A stretch of 64,000 bases of DNA, from contig OY829328.1 in NCBI GenBank assembly GCA_963691655.1, positions 11,424,704 through 11,488,703 on the forward strand, in the 5' to 3' direction. The notes below the pieces were generated by a model, which was not told the DNA's origin, searched no databases, and saw only the letters and a list, made by a program, of their open reading frames with translations. Below are positions 1-12,444 of this stretch, in pieces. A program made the translations under genes and the position numbers. Within the stretch, counting starts at the first letter, position 1. Each line of letters starts with the position of its first letter. Source of the DNA: Toxonevra muliebris (Eukaryota; Arthropoda; Insecta; Diptera; Pallopteridae).

Positions 1-2362
1 TTTGACTCTAAAAGTGGCTGCTTTTCCTCTTCGTTCTTTTCCTCTCTTCTACAGATAAATGCAATTTAATTTACTGCTGCTGTTACAAAATACGAAAATT
101 AGTTAGCAGTAAAGTTAGTTTTCAAATATGCGTGTCAACAAAAGTTAATGCTGTTAATTTTGTGTTTTCTATATTCTGACATTGATTGACATTGATATTG
201 ACATTTTACCTCAACTTTTTTGTAATGAATATTTACAAACTTCCACCAAATAACTGTCAAAAACTGTACATTATTAAAAACGGCGATTGAAACAATCGAT
301 GGTTCAAAAATTATTGCTATCAGAGCAAAGGAAATGAGTCTAAGTATAATTTATGTAATTTACATTGCATTAAACGGATTTTAAATATTTTGCATTTCTA
401 CCCTTTTCTATCTCACACACAAGGAAATTCGAATTATAATGGAATTATAAATTTGAGAATCAATTCAAATTATAATAAAAAAGAACTTTTTCCTTGCTTT
501 TTATATTGTATAATTATGTATTTATGTATATTGAATAATTATATGAGACCAATTTCGTTTTCATCAACGGTTGTCTTCTTTATGAAAAATCTTTAATTGA
601 AATGAGGAGAGAGATACACCGCTGATGAATGCATATATTGTAACCTGATTGTTTGTAATAAATGTAATTTTAATTTTTATTCTCTATTTGCGTATTTTAC
701 ATTTTGTTATTATAGTTATAGTTTTATTGCACATTATTATTATTATTTTTGATTCATTTTTATGCTGGACTATTATTGTGCTGTAATTTATTCAATAAAC
801 TGAAGTTGAAAAAAGGACGCGTTGGCGGCAGCTATAACAATAACTAAAATGTTTTTGTAGTTTCCAAAGATAACAAATAGAAAGAAATAAAACAAAATCA
901 TTAACAGCTAACAAAATAACAAAAACAAAAAAAATAAATAAAAAAGGCAACTAAATTAATTGACGAAATTTTGTGTTGATTATATTTTGTGTTACGGATT
1001 TATCGTTAGAAATAAAACAAAAGAAAAAAAACAAAAAAAAAAATCAACTTTATACACTTTTTCTACATGTTTCTATTTTTATTTATTCTTGTTGCTGTTA
1101 AAGAGTCAGTCTCTTGTACATTTGCTGTATACTTCAACTGTTTTGCTACTTTGTTTCTTTTGTTTTTAAGTGGATTTTTGTAACATTTGTGTTGTTGACC
1201 TGTAAATCTATGTGTGAGTGTGCGTGTGTTTGGCCTTTACATATGAGTGTTTTATTCTTTTTGGCTATTTTCATATACGCACATACATACATTTGTATGT
1301 ATTTGTAGTGTGGATATTTTTATGAAATTTTGTTGCATGTCTTCTTATCTGTATATACATAGTTATGTACATACGCAACTCATGATGTCCTCTACTCATG
1401 AATTGTAATTAATCAGTTTATGTTTTAGGTAGTTCTAATTTTGGGTTTTATTTATTATTTGTGTGCAAAGCGCATACATACATATTTAATACATACAAGC
1501 AAACATACAATTATGAGAATATACGTGTGTAATCTTTTATTTTGTCAAATACTTAAATTTATTATTATTATTATTAGCGTTTATTATTATTTTATTGTGA
1601 AAAAGATAATTAACTGCAGTTGAAAATTACCGAAAATCTTTGTATTTTTATTTTTTATTTTTTTTGTGTATGCTATTTTTTATTTTTTTTTTATTTTCAG
1701 TTTAAACACTAATTACTATGAGGAGGATGACCTGAATTCTTTTTAATATGGGCATTTGATACGATTAAGAAGAGTTTTTGATCCATTGATTAGTTTCAAT
1801 CAAGGTGGATTGGTTGGTTAGTTAAAGTGGTGGCTGGTGCCATGAACCGAATTACCGTTTTGATAGGTGGCTTTCTTATTAGCCTGACAAGAGGATAATA
1901 TTCATCTCCACAGGTTTAGAAAGTTTGTTAACTTATTCGTGCATACTTTAGATCAGGGCTGATCAGCCAGAAGCTCAATTGGCTCATTTTCAAATTGTGT
2001 TTGTTGCAATGGCTCATTTGGCTCTTTTAAAATACATGTGTTTGTGTGTTTGTTGGCTGTTTACAACAAACACAAAAATTGTTGTTGTTATTTTCATTTC
2101 GCAGCGCCCGATCAGGGATGTTTGTTTGTGTGTTTTAATTTGCTTGATCAAATTTCTTTAATTTGTTATTGTCCCACCACCAAAATCATTTAATTTCCCT
2201 CTCATTGTGTCACAGGTGATTATGTTGTGATCGTTGTTGTTGTTGTTGCTTGGCTCTCAAAATATTTTTGGTGGTCACCCCTGATTTAGATAGTTTTCTG
2301 AGATTATTGCTATATGGATTGATTAAAATATTCGACCTGGTTCGTTCTAAATTTGGGCATTC
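1..2362. other. AT-rich non-coding DNA, no gene seen
   Basis: I see no coding signal here: the open frames are short and full of Phe/Tyr/Leu/Lys homopolymer runs. Poly-A/T runs and simple repeats occur near 900-1060 and 1640-1700, and CATA/TATG microsatellite patches near 1270-1300 and 1360-1375. A GTT/TTG run lies at about 2232-2250, immediately left of the inverted-repeat element described next. Confidence 0.6.
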
Positions 2363-3100
2363 GCCGAGAACACAGCTGGGTAAATTCAATTACATTACAT
2401 TCCCAATTCCAATTACAAGGAATTGTAATTGGTACTTAAATGTTTTCAATTCCCTGGTAATGGAATTGATAAAACTTTCAATTCCATTATAGGGAATTGT
2501 AACAGGTAATTAAAATTTCTAAATTCCTAGGTAATGGAATTGGAAAAATTTTCGATTCCATTACAGGGAATTGTATTTTGTAATTAAAAATGTATCAATT
2601 CCTTAAAGGAATTGAAAATGTAATTGAAAACAAAGGAATTAGTTATTTAAGTGTAATTAATTACTTTCTTGGAATTAGTTCAATTCCAAAAAAGCAAAAA
2701 CTCATTAGAAGCATTTTACAATTTTTTCCGAATTTTTTTTTTTTTTTTGTTTTGGTTTTTTGGAATTGAACTAAAAGGGAATCAATTACTTTTTAGGAAT
2801 CATTCCAACTAAATTGGAATTTAATTCCAAGTAAGTAATTGATTACACTGAAATATTAATTTCCTTTCTATTCAATTACATTTTTAATTCCTATAAGGAA
2901 TTGATATATTTTTAATTACAAAATACAATTCCCTGTAATGGTACCGATTACAATTCCTTGTTATGGAATTGAAAGTTTTATCAATTCCATTACTAAGGAA
3001 TTGAAAACATTAAAATACCAATTACAATTCCTTGTAATTGGAATGGAGATGGAATTTAATTCCTAAAGGAATCATTACTACCCAACTCTGGCCGAGAACA
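2363..3100. mobile_element. 718-bp inverted-repeat MITE with 10-bp target duplication
   Basis: The element spans 2373-3090. It is flanked by perfect 10-bp direct repeats GCCGAGAACA at 2363-2372 and 3091-3100. The left end reads CAGCTGGGTA and the right end, reverse-complemented, CAGAGTTGGGTA. The two arms (about 2373-2690 and 2760-3090) are long imperfect inverted repeats built from GGAATTGNAATT-like blocks, so the whole element can fold back on itself. There is no coding capacity. The CAG/GGGTA ends resemble hAT elements, but those make 8-bp duplications; 9-11 bp is typical of Mutator-like elements, so the superfamily is left open. Confidence 0.85.
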
Positions 3101-3264
3101 TTTGCTTTCCTTCGGGAATTTACAGTTGCCTTAGTAGCTATTGTACGGGATGCCCATTTTGACCAATAGGGCAGATACCAGTAATAACTGCTGTCAATCT
3201 TGATATATCCTTTCGGTTCTTTTTGATAAAGTGTGATAATTTCCTCAAATTGTAGTTTGGCCAT
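3101..3264 (-). pseudogene. Unrecognised open frame interrupted by the MITE
   Basis: On the minus strand an open frame starts at 3264 (ATG) and runs into the MITE at 3100. If the MITE and one 10-bp duplication are removed, the frame continues without a stop through the left flank (2372 down to about 2230), ending in a poly-Gln stretch. About 100 codons would then be open. I do not recognise the protein. It could be an old transposon fragment or a chance frame. The region 3265-3424 shows nothing further. Confidence 0.25.
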
Positions 3265-3424
3265 AACGCTTTGCTGCTGCTGGTTCAGCAGGTCGTCATC
3301 TATGCGTTTGTAAAGGATGTACTCTTCTTTGATTGACTTTACCCTTTAAAATCAACTTATTCAAAGCAAAAAACTGTATAATTGCATCGAAAAAGCACTC
3401 TTTAAAGCAGAGTGTAAAATAATT

Positions 3425-3622
3425 TCGTATATTATGAATTTCTTGAATCAACCTTGATTTTTCGTGGAGAAATAACAAGTATAGAAATATAAAAAATTTA
3501 TTGATTCATGAATTAACGTAAATTTTTTTAAGTTTGCTGCTTCATACGACACAAAACGGCAACTTCCATAACCAAATATAATATTTCATCAAGTGACGTT
3601 TAGTTTGGTTCAGTTCATGGAG
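3425..3622 (-). repeat. Dispersed repeat, copy 1 (partner at 19104-19290)
   Basis: This about 200-bp stretch is homologous, in opposite orientation, to 19104-19290. Shared blocks include TTGATTTTTCGTGGAGAAAT (3453-3472), the CTGCTTCAT-GACAC segment around 3537-3555, and the AAGTGACGTTTAGTTTGGTTCAG segment near 3590-3615. The partner copy lies directly downstream of a mariner/IS630-type transposase N-terminal relic, so this is probably the remnant of the same transposon family on the minus strand. It is heavily decayed, with no intact frame. Confidence 0.6.
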
Positions 3623-3727
3623 AAATAAGAAGGTGAGAAAACCATTACAAAAACAAAAGATGCCGTAAATGAGCAGAGCCATTTTAATGATAACGCTGTA
3701 GAGCATTTAGTGGCTTTTTCTGAGGAA

Positions 3728-3764
3728 TTAACCCTTAAATAGCCACTGGTCACTGCAGTGACCA
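3728..3764. repeat. Possible piggyBac-like terminus with perfect palindrome
   Basis: TTAACCCTTAAATAGCC is followed at 3747-3764 by the perfect 18-bp palindrome TGGTCACTGCAGTGACCA. TTAA followed by CCCTT is the usual start of piggyBac-type termini and their TTAA target. No matching opposite end was found nearby, so this may be a solo end or coincidence. Confidence 0.3.
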
Positions 3765-4343
3765 ACCACTTCCGCGTCTGCCTGTGCCGCCATTTTACGT
3801 TCGCCATTTAAAATAAACATCTGATCTTACTGTCTAAAGTTTTCTTTATCGATACGTATACAGTATACAGTTATTTTTAGCTCGAAAAGCATGTTTTGCC
3901 AAAGTTTTAAACAACTAACTGAAAAAAGGTGTTTTTATTTTCGAATTTTGTGTAATAAATATATTGCCGTGTGGACAAATTTGTGTCAGACGGTATGGGA
4001 TAAAACCAAATAACTATTTTTAAAAATTATTGCGAATGTATTTTAATTTATTCTCCAGATAATCGCAAAAGGTTACTACAGAGGTCAACCATGTAAATTA
4101 AAATAACTGCACCTTAAACTAATTTATTTGAAAACACGTAGAACAAACGTTTTTCGGAATCACAAATACTACCTCTGGGTATGGTTTTAATTGAAATCGG
4201 ACGTTTTGGGCGTTTAATGGTTAATAAAACCCAGTTTTTTTGAAAGTTTAGATTGTAAATGGAAAAGTTATTTCCCAGTTTTCCCAGATTTGTGATTTTA
4301 AACGCTTTTTCCATTATGAAGTTTTTGCTTTAGTCTATGGTCG

Positions 4344-5174
4344 TGGCGCACAGTGGTTTGACTGCGGAAAAAATCATTTTTTTGATGCGTCGATATTAGA
4401 AATTTTTTTCTTAATTTCTATTCATAAATATTTCATTAGCACATTATAAAAAATTGGAAGGATTAGTTCATTAAATAATTGTGGGTAAGCTGCCGAAGTT
4501 GATGAATGCTAAACACAAAGTGCTAGTATGTATTTTGAAGCGTTTTTCGGACGCTTAAAACTATTTTTTTATATGTGTTATATATGAAGAATGTATTTAA
4601 TAAATAAAAACAAACGAACAATTTTTTTTTTTAAAATATTGGTTTTTAGAAACTAAAATTTCAAGATAATTCCTTAAGTTCGGTGCACCAGGTCTGTCTT
4701 GCGAAGGTGTGCGAAATATTCTAATATATAAAAATGTAAAATATAATTTCTTAGCTAAACAACAAACAAAAAATTAGCTACGGATAGCTACGGATCTCAT
4801 TTTTATTAACAAAATACTAAATGCATATCGGGTAAAAACTGTATGAAAATGTGATTATTTGTGGTATCAGTGTACTTTGAACAGATTGAAATTTTTTTGT
4901 CAAAAACAAAAAAATTTGATTTAAAATGAAATGTTGAAACAGTTAGAACTATTTTTTTATGATATTTATCTCAGTATCTTGATTGTAACGGATTTTAGAG
5001 CTATTTCAGTTTTACTGTTGTATGGGAAGTGGGCGTGGCAGTTGACCGATTACGCCCATTTTCATAATTTTTCTTTTCCACGACTTAAGAGTGACTCATG
5101 TCAAAAATCGTTATGCTGAGATGATTCCTTATATTTTTTCCGCACTTTGTATGGAGTCAAACCACAGTGCGGCG
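4344..5174. mobile_element. Non-autonomous Transib-type DNA transposon
   Basis: The element spans 4349-5169 (821 bp). The left end is CACAGTGGTTTGACT and the right end, reverse-complemented, CACTGTGGTTTGACT; both arms then share GCGGAAAAAAT. The first seven bases fit CACWGTG, the heptamer of Transib transposons and RAG recombination signals. The flanking 5-mers are TGGCG (4344-4348) and CGGCG (5170-5174), matching at four of five positions. Transib transposons make 5-bp GC-rich duplications, often CGNCG. The interior is AT-rich and has no transposase-sized frame, so this is a MITE-like derivative mobilised in trans. Confidence 0.75.
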
Positions 5175-8100
5175 GAGTAGTATCATTTAAATGCAAATGA
5201 GTCTGCAATTTATTTTTACCAACACCGCCCGCTAGGGTGTGCTTTAGTGCAAAAATTCTAATTTCAATGATTTTTGAATTCTGAACACACTAAAAAATAA
5301 AAATTAATGTAGTTTGTATGGAATTTATTACTAATTATTCTGCTTGTTTCAAATAGCATAAGTTATTTTTCACAAATCATTTTTTTCCGTGGTGATAATT
5401 ATAAATAAATATGAGCATGATATTTACGATATGTGTAATACACATTGTATATGGATGTTAATTAAATACTTGAAACTTCCCACCGAATATTCAGACAAAT
5501 ATACAAACGTGATACATAAAATTATTTACAAACTGTTCATGCCTTCTTTTAACAAGTTGAAAATAATCTTGTTTGTTTTAAAATTTTTTTTTTTTTATTA
5601 TAGTTTTAGCCAGAGCTGTGCTAGTATTGATTTTTTATTTTATTTTTTTGTTGGAACAGCTAAAGAAGTATTCAAGTATGGTATTGATTAATTGAAAATT
5701 CTGAATACTTGTATTCATAACCGAAAAATGTATGATTGTGATTACGTATAGTCATAATCGAAAAATTTTTGATTATGATTATTTGATTACGATAATTAAA
5801 AATTTTTGATTATGATTATTTATAATCGAAATTCAAAAACTTATCTACTTATAACGATACACGTCATACAAATTTGAAAAATTTATTTTCCTACTCATTT
5901 GTTTGTAACACAAATCTTTTTGAATATGTAATTAGTTCTTAGAGGGATGAAAATGTAACGAAATACATGAAATTTTATTTAGAAAACTATGTCTTTGAAA
6001 TAAAAATAAATTGAGAAAATATAATTTTAAGAGACATTGCAGTAAAAAATATTTTCCTTTATAAATATGTTACAAACTTGCTACTCAAGCTGAAGTCTAA
6101 CAGTATGGTGGTTCTTTGTGCCAGTTCTAGATTACTGATAAACTAAGGACCAAAACAATCATCAAGTATTTCCTAATAGTCTTGGTGTATTCTCTTTGTT
6201 ATGATGAGCTGGTTAAATCTTGTATTTCTAAAGATTTCATATGAAAACAAAAATTGTTGACTAGCTAAACTTTTCACAAGAACTTTCAAAAGTTTAGAAA
6301 TAAAATACTTTATTTTTTTTAATTTTCTTGCAAAAAAAAAAAAAACTGGATACTCTTTAATATTTTATTTCTTTTTGAAATATACAAAAGAAATATTTTT
6401 AAAATTGTTTGCTCGGAAGTAGTTACTAAATTCGTAAACTTCTAAACTAAATAATTCATGTTTCAATATAAATATTTCAACTTTCAATTAGTTACAAACT
6501 TTCAGAGTTCACTAAAGTTCACAAAAATTTACTTGGTCTTAAAAAAATTCTAAACAGTAGCTTAGTTTTTTTATTTTTATTCCTTTTTATTGAATTTGTT
6601 TTTCAAAGTCACTGAAAGGATTTTGACATACATCAATCAATATCAATAAAATCCCTAACACGCTATCATTCCAATCTTTTTTTTGCACATTTTACATAAC
6701 CACACGCCCACATAAACAAGCAAAATTCTGCATATAAAAACATGAAGCAAAAATGCATGTCATGTGGTATGAGGGTGAAAAAACAAGAAAAAATAACAAT
6801 GAAAAATAAAATAATTCGATGAAAGTTTAGTCCTTGAGTTAATAAAATAATTCTATACACAAACTTTTGTGTAATATAACTTAACCCTGAAAGCTAACAA
6901 CATCATTATGCAGCTAGTGCATTTTAGTTAACTTTATTTGAAAACTATTGTTATTATTATTAGTATTTACCAACTAAGTAAAAAGGTAAATATTTTTAAA
7001 ATTAATGATGGTAAAACAAATAATAAATAATTTTTTCCATATTTATAAATAAAATTGAAAGTAAACATGCAGTGGTGTAATTTCGAGTATTGTGGCACAC
7101 TCTGCATTAGTGTGGTAAGAAAATTTTTACGTTTCAAGCTTTAGTCTATAACTGCATAAATTTGAACTGTTTGTAATATCAGAAACCACCACTATAAATG
7201 AAATTACTGAACTATAAATGAAATTACTGCAATTGTTTGGAAACAAAATTTAAATGTTTGCATGCTTGCCAGCTACACAAATTATGGCGGAACACTTTAC
7301 AAATACAACACCACTATAATTCTGACTTAAATTTTAATATTTACATACAACACTGTGTTTGCACCTGCAAACAAAACGGAATTTATTGATTTTCATACTT
7401 ATTTTTATTGTTATTATTATTTATATTTGCACTATATGCAGTAATGACTTGCGATTGCAGACTCATTTATTTAATTTTTTTTTCAAGTTTAATAGTATTT
7501 TATTTGCTTTGTGTGTAGCATAGAATTAGGCGCGGGTTTAATTAAACCAAAATACTTGGATATAAAGCTGCAAATGAAATAATGAATCGGGAAAAAACCA
7601 AAATGAAAAAATGTGCTACTTTCATAAATCGCTATTAAGTTAAATCATTCATCATTAACTGTCAGCAGAAACTATATAGTTTGGCTTATTTTTTTTTCTC
7701 TACTTTTCCATTCTTCGTTTTCTTTTGCTTTCATTTAGTTTTTTCTCTACAGTCGTTAGTTATGAATACACTCACGAAAATAAAAAACGAGAACAAGAAA
7801 ACTCAATGAAGTTACATAAATTAATGTTACCAGCTCTGAAAAGGTGTCAATAATAATTGTGCACTTGATTTTATGAACACGTATATAGCTGGTAGCGCCT
7901 GTGAGGAAGGAGAAAAAAATTTCTGTTTTTTTTTGTTCTTTGGTTGGCGTGACAAGTTATAGTTTTTGTTAAACTTATTGTTTTGGTTTTCTAGTCAAAT
8001 TAGTTAAGACATTATTATTTTGATAAATATAATGATAATTTTCTAGTAGACTTAAGCAATAAAGTGGGCTAAAAAAGTAAAGAAGAGAATAAAATTCATT

Positions 8101-8370
8101 TTTAAATATGTTAAGTAAAATAGTAGAGCAATGGATATCAACTCAGGGACGGTAAATGCCCTATTCTGCCAAAAGTTCAGGAATTTAGGAATGTTTCCTT
8201 TGCCAAAAATATAAAGCCTTGCTCGACCCACTGCTGGAATAACTCGTCCTCTTTGTAGCGAACTCTATAGAGTGGTTCTGTAGCATGCGCATTAAAGCCA
8301 TGCGAAGAATTCTAACATTGTGGTGATGTTTCCTTGGTTTTGGTTCAATTACAATATTTTAGGTAAGAAT
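5175..8370. other. AT-rich non-coding DNA, no gene seen
   Basis: Nothing coding is visible; open frames are short and of A/T homopolymer composition. A run of GATTATGATTATT-type imperfect repeats lies at 5690-5830. A 20-bp tandem duplication of CTATAAATGAAATTACTG occurs at about 7191-7229. Confidence 0.55.
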
Positions 8371-8685
8371 TCAAGGAAGATACTTTGCCTTCTGTTTTTG
8401 TATTAAACATATACGATTTTGTGTTCCAGTCTTTCTTACTGGAATTATTATCTGTCCACATAATACCAAATTTGTTCCCCATTTCACCCAATCTTCACTG
8501 TACTCAAATGTAGTTCTCGGATAGCGATATAGTAAAAAAAGTTGCTTGTAAGAAGCTCTGAATAGGTACGAATTTCTATTCACTTTATCCTGCCGGAAAT
8601 CTTGAATTCCTGCCCAATAGTCTTTGAGAGTTTTGCTTTGCAATTCTTTATTATTGTTTGGATGTGATAAGATAGCGCACCACAA
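8371..8685 (-). CDS. Unrecognised 104-codon open frame, doubtful
   Basis: This is one of the few open frames away from the main exon with balanced amino-acid composition: Trp-, Tyr- and Arg-containing rather than Phe/Leu/Lys runs. It starts at ATG 8685 and ends at TAA 8371 on the minus strand. Local base composition (about 8140-8960) is less AT-rich than the surroundings. I recognise no domain or motif, and no splice sites or start context support a host gene. It may be a remnant of a transposon or simply an open frame by chance. Confidence 0.2.
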   Translation of the reverse strand: MWCAILSHPNNNKELQSKTLKDYWAGIQDFRQDKVNRNSYLFRASYKQLFLLYRYPRTTFEYSEDWVKWGTNLVLCGQIIIPVRKTGTQNRICLIQKQKAKYLP

Positions 8686-10344
8686 AAAGATACAGTACCT
8701 ATGAGGGACCTAAGTGCCCCATTTCGCTAAGCTGACCATATTTTAATTTCCATCAAATCGTTCACGATCCGGAATCAAAGCAAGTGCAACTTTATTTCTA
8801 TTGGATAGGGTTGAAAAAGCTCAAAACACACCTTACAGGTATGAATTCTGCGCTGTTAGAGCTTTTTGCGCTTTTTGACTATCCGAGAGAGTGTAATTTT
8901 TGGCAACGATTACTCTTCTTTGTAAACTTTCTCAGGCGCAAATTGTCATAGCATAGACCTTCACCTGTTGAAGCTAGTGCACCGAAAATGTAAGTAGCAA
9001 TTCAACCATAACTAATGGTCCTTTTTGAGATATATGGTACATAGTGGAGTGAGTTGATAGAAATTAAAATCAAATGTTACATCGGTGTCGTGTGAGGCTT
9101 CATAGTATGTGTGGGTTTATAAGTATGTGTTTAATTATATATTTTACTGTAAGCCCAAAAGTATGCAATACATAATTTCTATATCAAAAACGGCTTACAC
9201 GTATATATATCAATGGAATAATCGAACATATTAAAAATGGTTTTTATATATTGTATTGTGTTATTGCATAGTTTATTTTAGTTTATAGTTTATTTTTTCC
9301 TAATTGAAATAGTAAAATAGTATTAACATAGGCGAAGAAGTGCATTGAAAAGAGAAAATGAGAAATGTAATATAACCCATGGTTGCACTTTTTGAAACAT
9401 AGAAACGAAAACTTTTATAATGAAGTAAACAGCAATGCAGAAAGTATGTTATCACATCAATCATGTGACGAGAGCAGAAGGGATTGGAACTTTGTCTTAG
9501 ATTAACTGAAAACATATAGGAATATACAATAGAAAATACAAATTTGGATTTTAAGATTTATTAATAGTTATAGGATGATGCGTTTTTAGTGGCACGAGGT
9601 GTATGATTTCCCTTTTTCGCGAAGAGGAATGATTAATTATTAGGAAAAAATGTACTAGTGCGGAAAGGGTGCATTTATGATGTCGTAAATGTATGTCAAT
9701 GACCTCCGGTCATTTGCAAACATAGTTCTTGTTAAAATTTGCTTTTATTGCAAAAGGTACGGCAAAACTTGCGAAAGAAACAACTTATTTCAACATCTAT
9801 TCATGCCATTAACAGGAAAAAAGCTTATAAAATAAGAACAGAATAAAAAGAATACAGTAGAAAGAAAAATCAACCGGAATCTGTATATGAAGGTATGCGT
9901 GGAGATGGATGAGAACGAATACAGCACCCAGTACTAGTTAACAGTTGTGCCTCATATTTGTTTTCTCGATTCACTGCTCCCCATTTTCTAATTTTTTTAA
10001 GCTCGAAATAAGTCATTTTTAGAAAAAAAATTCTAGTAGGAAATTTTTGGTGAAGCTCGTATTTACCATAAAATATATCGCTTTCCGATTTGGTACACTA
10101 CCCCATTCTTTACGTTTTTGATCACTGTCTTTTACACAGTTGCAGTAAAAATGTCAATGTTTAGAAACCACTCGCTTTTTTGTTTTTTACCAAAACCACT
10201 CAAAAATTTTTAATGAAAATATCAGAAAAATGAAAGTTTGGAAAGCACATTTATTGCGCTGGAAAATCTGTTGTGTCACTGATCGGAGCAGTTATACTTG
10301 AAGTCGCTAGAGGCAAAGCGCGCTTATCAACACCAAGAAATTTC
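8686..10344. other. Non-coding DNA, no gene seen
   Basis: The stretch 8690-9000 is relatively GC-rich and may belong to the same old repeat as the preceding open frame, but no termini could be paired. The remainder is AT-rich with no coding signal. Confidence 0.5.
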
Positions 10345-10598
10345 TACACTCAGAAAAAAATCACATGGAATCAATATGAAAATCCTTCTATTTCAATAGG
10401 ATTTGGTCAGGGGTATTTTCCCATAATTTTAATAGTTTTTAGACTATCATTTTCGATATAATGTAGCTATATTATGGTATATGTTATTGATTTCATGGTA
10501 CAGTCCTATTGATTTCATGCTGTAACACTATTAATTTAATGGTATAAAAAGTAATGGGACGTTTTTCGTGATTATTGGGATGTTTTTTTCTGAGTGTA
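10345..10598. mobile_element. 250-bp Tc1/mariner-type MITE with TA duplication
   Basis: The inverted termini CACTCAGAAAAAAA (from 10347) and its complement TTTTTTTCTGAGTG (ending 10596) are each bordered by TA (10345-10346 and 10597-10598), the Tc1/mariner target. The interior contains several short internal repeats of the type ATTGATTTCATGGTA (10484-10540) and could itself fold. There is no coding capacity. TA flanks plus short termini and 250-bp length fit a non-autonomous mariner-type MITE. Confidence 0.75.
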
Positions 10599-12114
10599 TG
10601 TTCCGATTTGATGCACTTTTCGTACTGGTACATCTCTCCTATACATTTCTTATCGTATCAATAAGTCGGTATCGGAATATCGTCAATAGGTAACGAAGTA
10701 TTGCTAACACAAGAATTTTCACTTAAGAATAATAGATATTCCACTGAACTTTTAACCCATCTTAACCTCGATGGCATGTGAAAACTTAAGAGTGTTTCTT
10801 TTTAGGCTTGCGCGTGTCGGGAGATTAGCAAAAAAAAACGAGATTAAAAGTAACAGTGGTTGTGGTGCGCATGAAACCAGTTACACACAAACCGGCAAGT
10901 ATTTAAACCCCTTCTTCTATTTCTTTCGGGACACCAAACTAGTGCTGCGTATTTTTTTGATCGGCGGACTGCGAGTCTGCAGAGCCAGGTTACTATTTTT
11001 CAGAAGTTCAAAGTGAACTTGTGGCCTAATCAATAATGCGATTTATTTGAAGGTTTCAAAGCTATCAAGGATTTTTCAAAGCCAATACTTTTAGTATTTT
11101 AGACTTTGTTTGTATATTTTTGATTTGAAAAATATAATAAATCTTCAGAAAAGATTCAGAAAATAGCAAAGTAAGTAGTTGAGATTGAACTCAAAGGTAA
11201 AAATGGGAGCTTTATGGTTGTTATATTTATAATATCTGAAGATAATGTGAACATATTTTTAAAATCTATAACTTTGCCTACACTGTAGATTTTTGCTGGG
11301 TAAGTGATTGTATCACAAATAGTATAACTCTAAGCTTTGTGGAAGAATATAAAAAAAAAACAAACTGCTGCCTAGTTAGCAGCAGTTTGGAGACATCAAA
11401 CTTTTTTTTGGATAGAAATACAAAGTTACATTTGATACTATAACCGCCACTCCAAATAAAGTAAATTTATTATCCTTAGGGTAAGAACTAATAATTTGAA
11501 ACTTAATGTCAAATTTGCAAATGTGGTTGAACTCATATAATTTATTTAGCTTAACCTTCCTCGAACCGCATTTCCACTCAACATAACTAGGTATATGCAA
11601 TTCACATAAATTGAAATTTTATAGTTTACTGTCAAATTTTGACATATTTGCCGCATTTCATGCATGGCGTAATTTATTATGACATTTATAATTTAAATAC
11701 ATAAGAGAAAATGCGTGTGTGCATGTATTTATAACATATTATTCACTGATATATCCAAGTGCCAAGTTAAATGTATGTGTATTGAAATTAATTATTTTCG
11801 TTCAACGTATCAACAACAACAACTAGAATAAAAAATTTAAGCAAACCCAACAAAACCACATGGGGCCTACAAAATGATGCGTGACGTCGCCAAGTTGACG
11901 ACTTTAAAATCGTTTAAAATGCAAAAACACACGACAGTAAACACGCACATACACCTAAATCTATGATACGTACATACTTATGTGTATATTTACACACATA
12001 CATATGTATGTATATCTACGAGAGTGCATAGCCATTACATGTACATATAACTCACATACGACGACATCACATCCCAGAGAACCAATCAGCAAATGTTGAG
12101 CGAACATTCGTCTA
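10599..12114. other. Non-coding DNA, no gene seen
   Basis: No coding signal was found. A tephritid/drosophilid-style CATA/TATG microsatellite lies at about 11940-12010. The segment 11376-11600 is open on the minus strand but has no recognisable product. Confidence 0.5.
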
Positions 12115-12218
12115 TACTATCGCAAATGAGCTCAGAAACGAGCGTTTTGCAGTAAAAAATACCAGCGTCGCATGAAAATTCGCTTAATGCTCGTAAACGT
12201 GATCGCAAAACGATAAGT

Positions 12219-12405
12219 TTTCACTTGGTGGTTTTGCCATTATCTACCAAGATGTGTACTTGTGCACTTTCTAATAACTCTCATACACTTCATATCGATA
12301 GTGAATATAAGAAGGTTATGAGAATTAAACACCAGACCAAGACAGGAACCGAACCCGCACACTTCTGGGTAAAAGTTTAATACACTACCCACTAGACTAT
12401 CGAGT
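12219..12405 (-). mobile_element. tRNA-derived SINE, copy 1
   Basis: Read on the minus strand the head contains a pol III A box TAGTCTAGTGGG (12399-12388) and a B box GGTTCGGTTCC (12355-12345), with starts 44 nt apart as in a tRNA. The body continues to about 12219, where the 3' end contains the inverted pair CTTGGT/ACCAAG (about 12225-12250). This could form a terminal hairpin recognised by a partner LINE. A second copy lacking the tRNA head is at 21664-21765. It is the most readable pol III-type repeat of the window. Confidence 0.75.
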
Positions 12406-12444
12406 AATATCGTTAAAAACTCGCAAAAATATCGCAAAACGATC

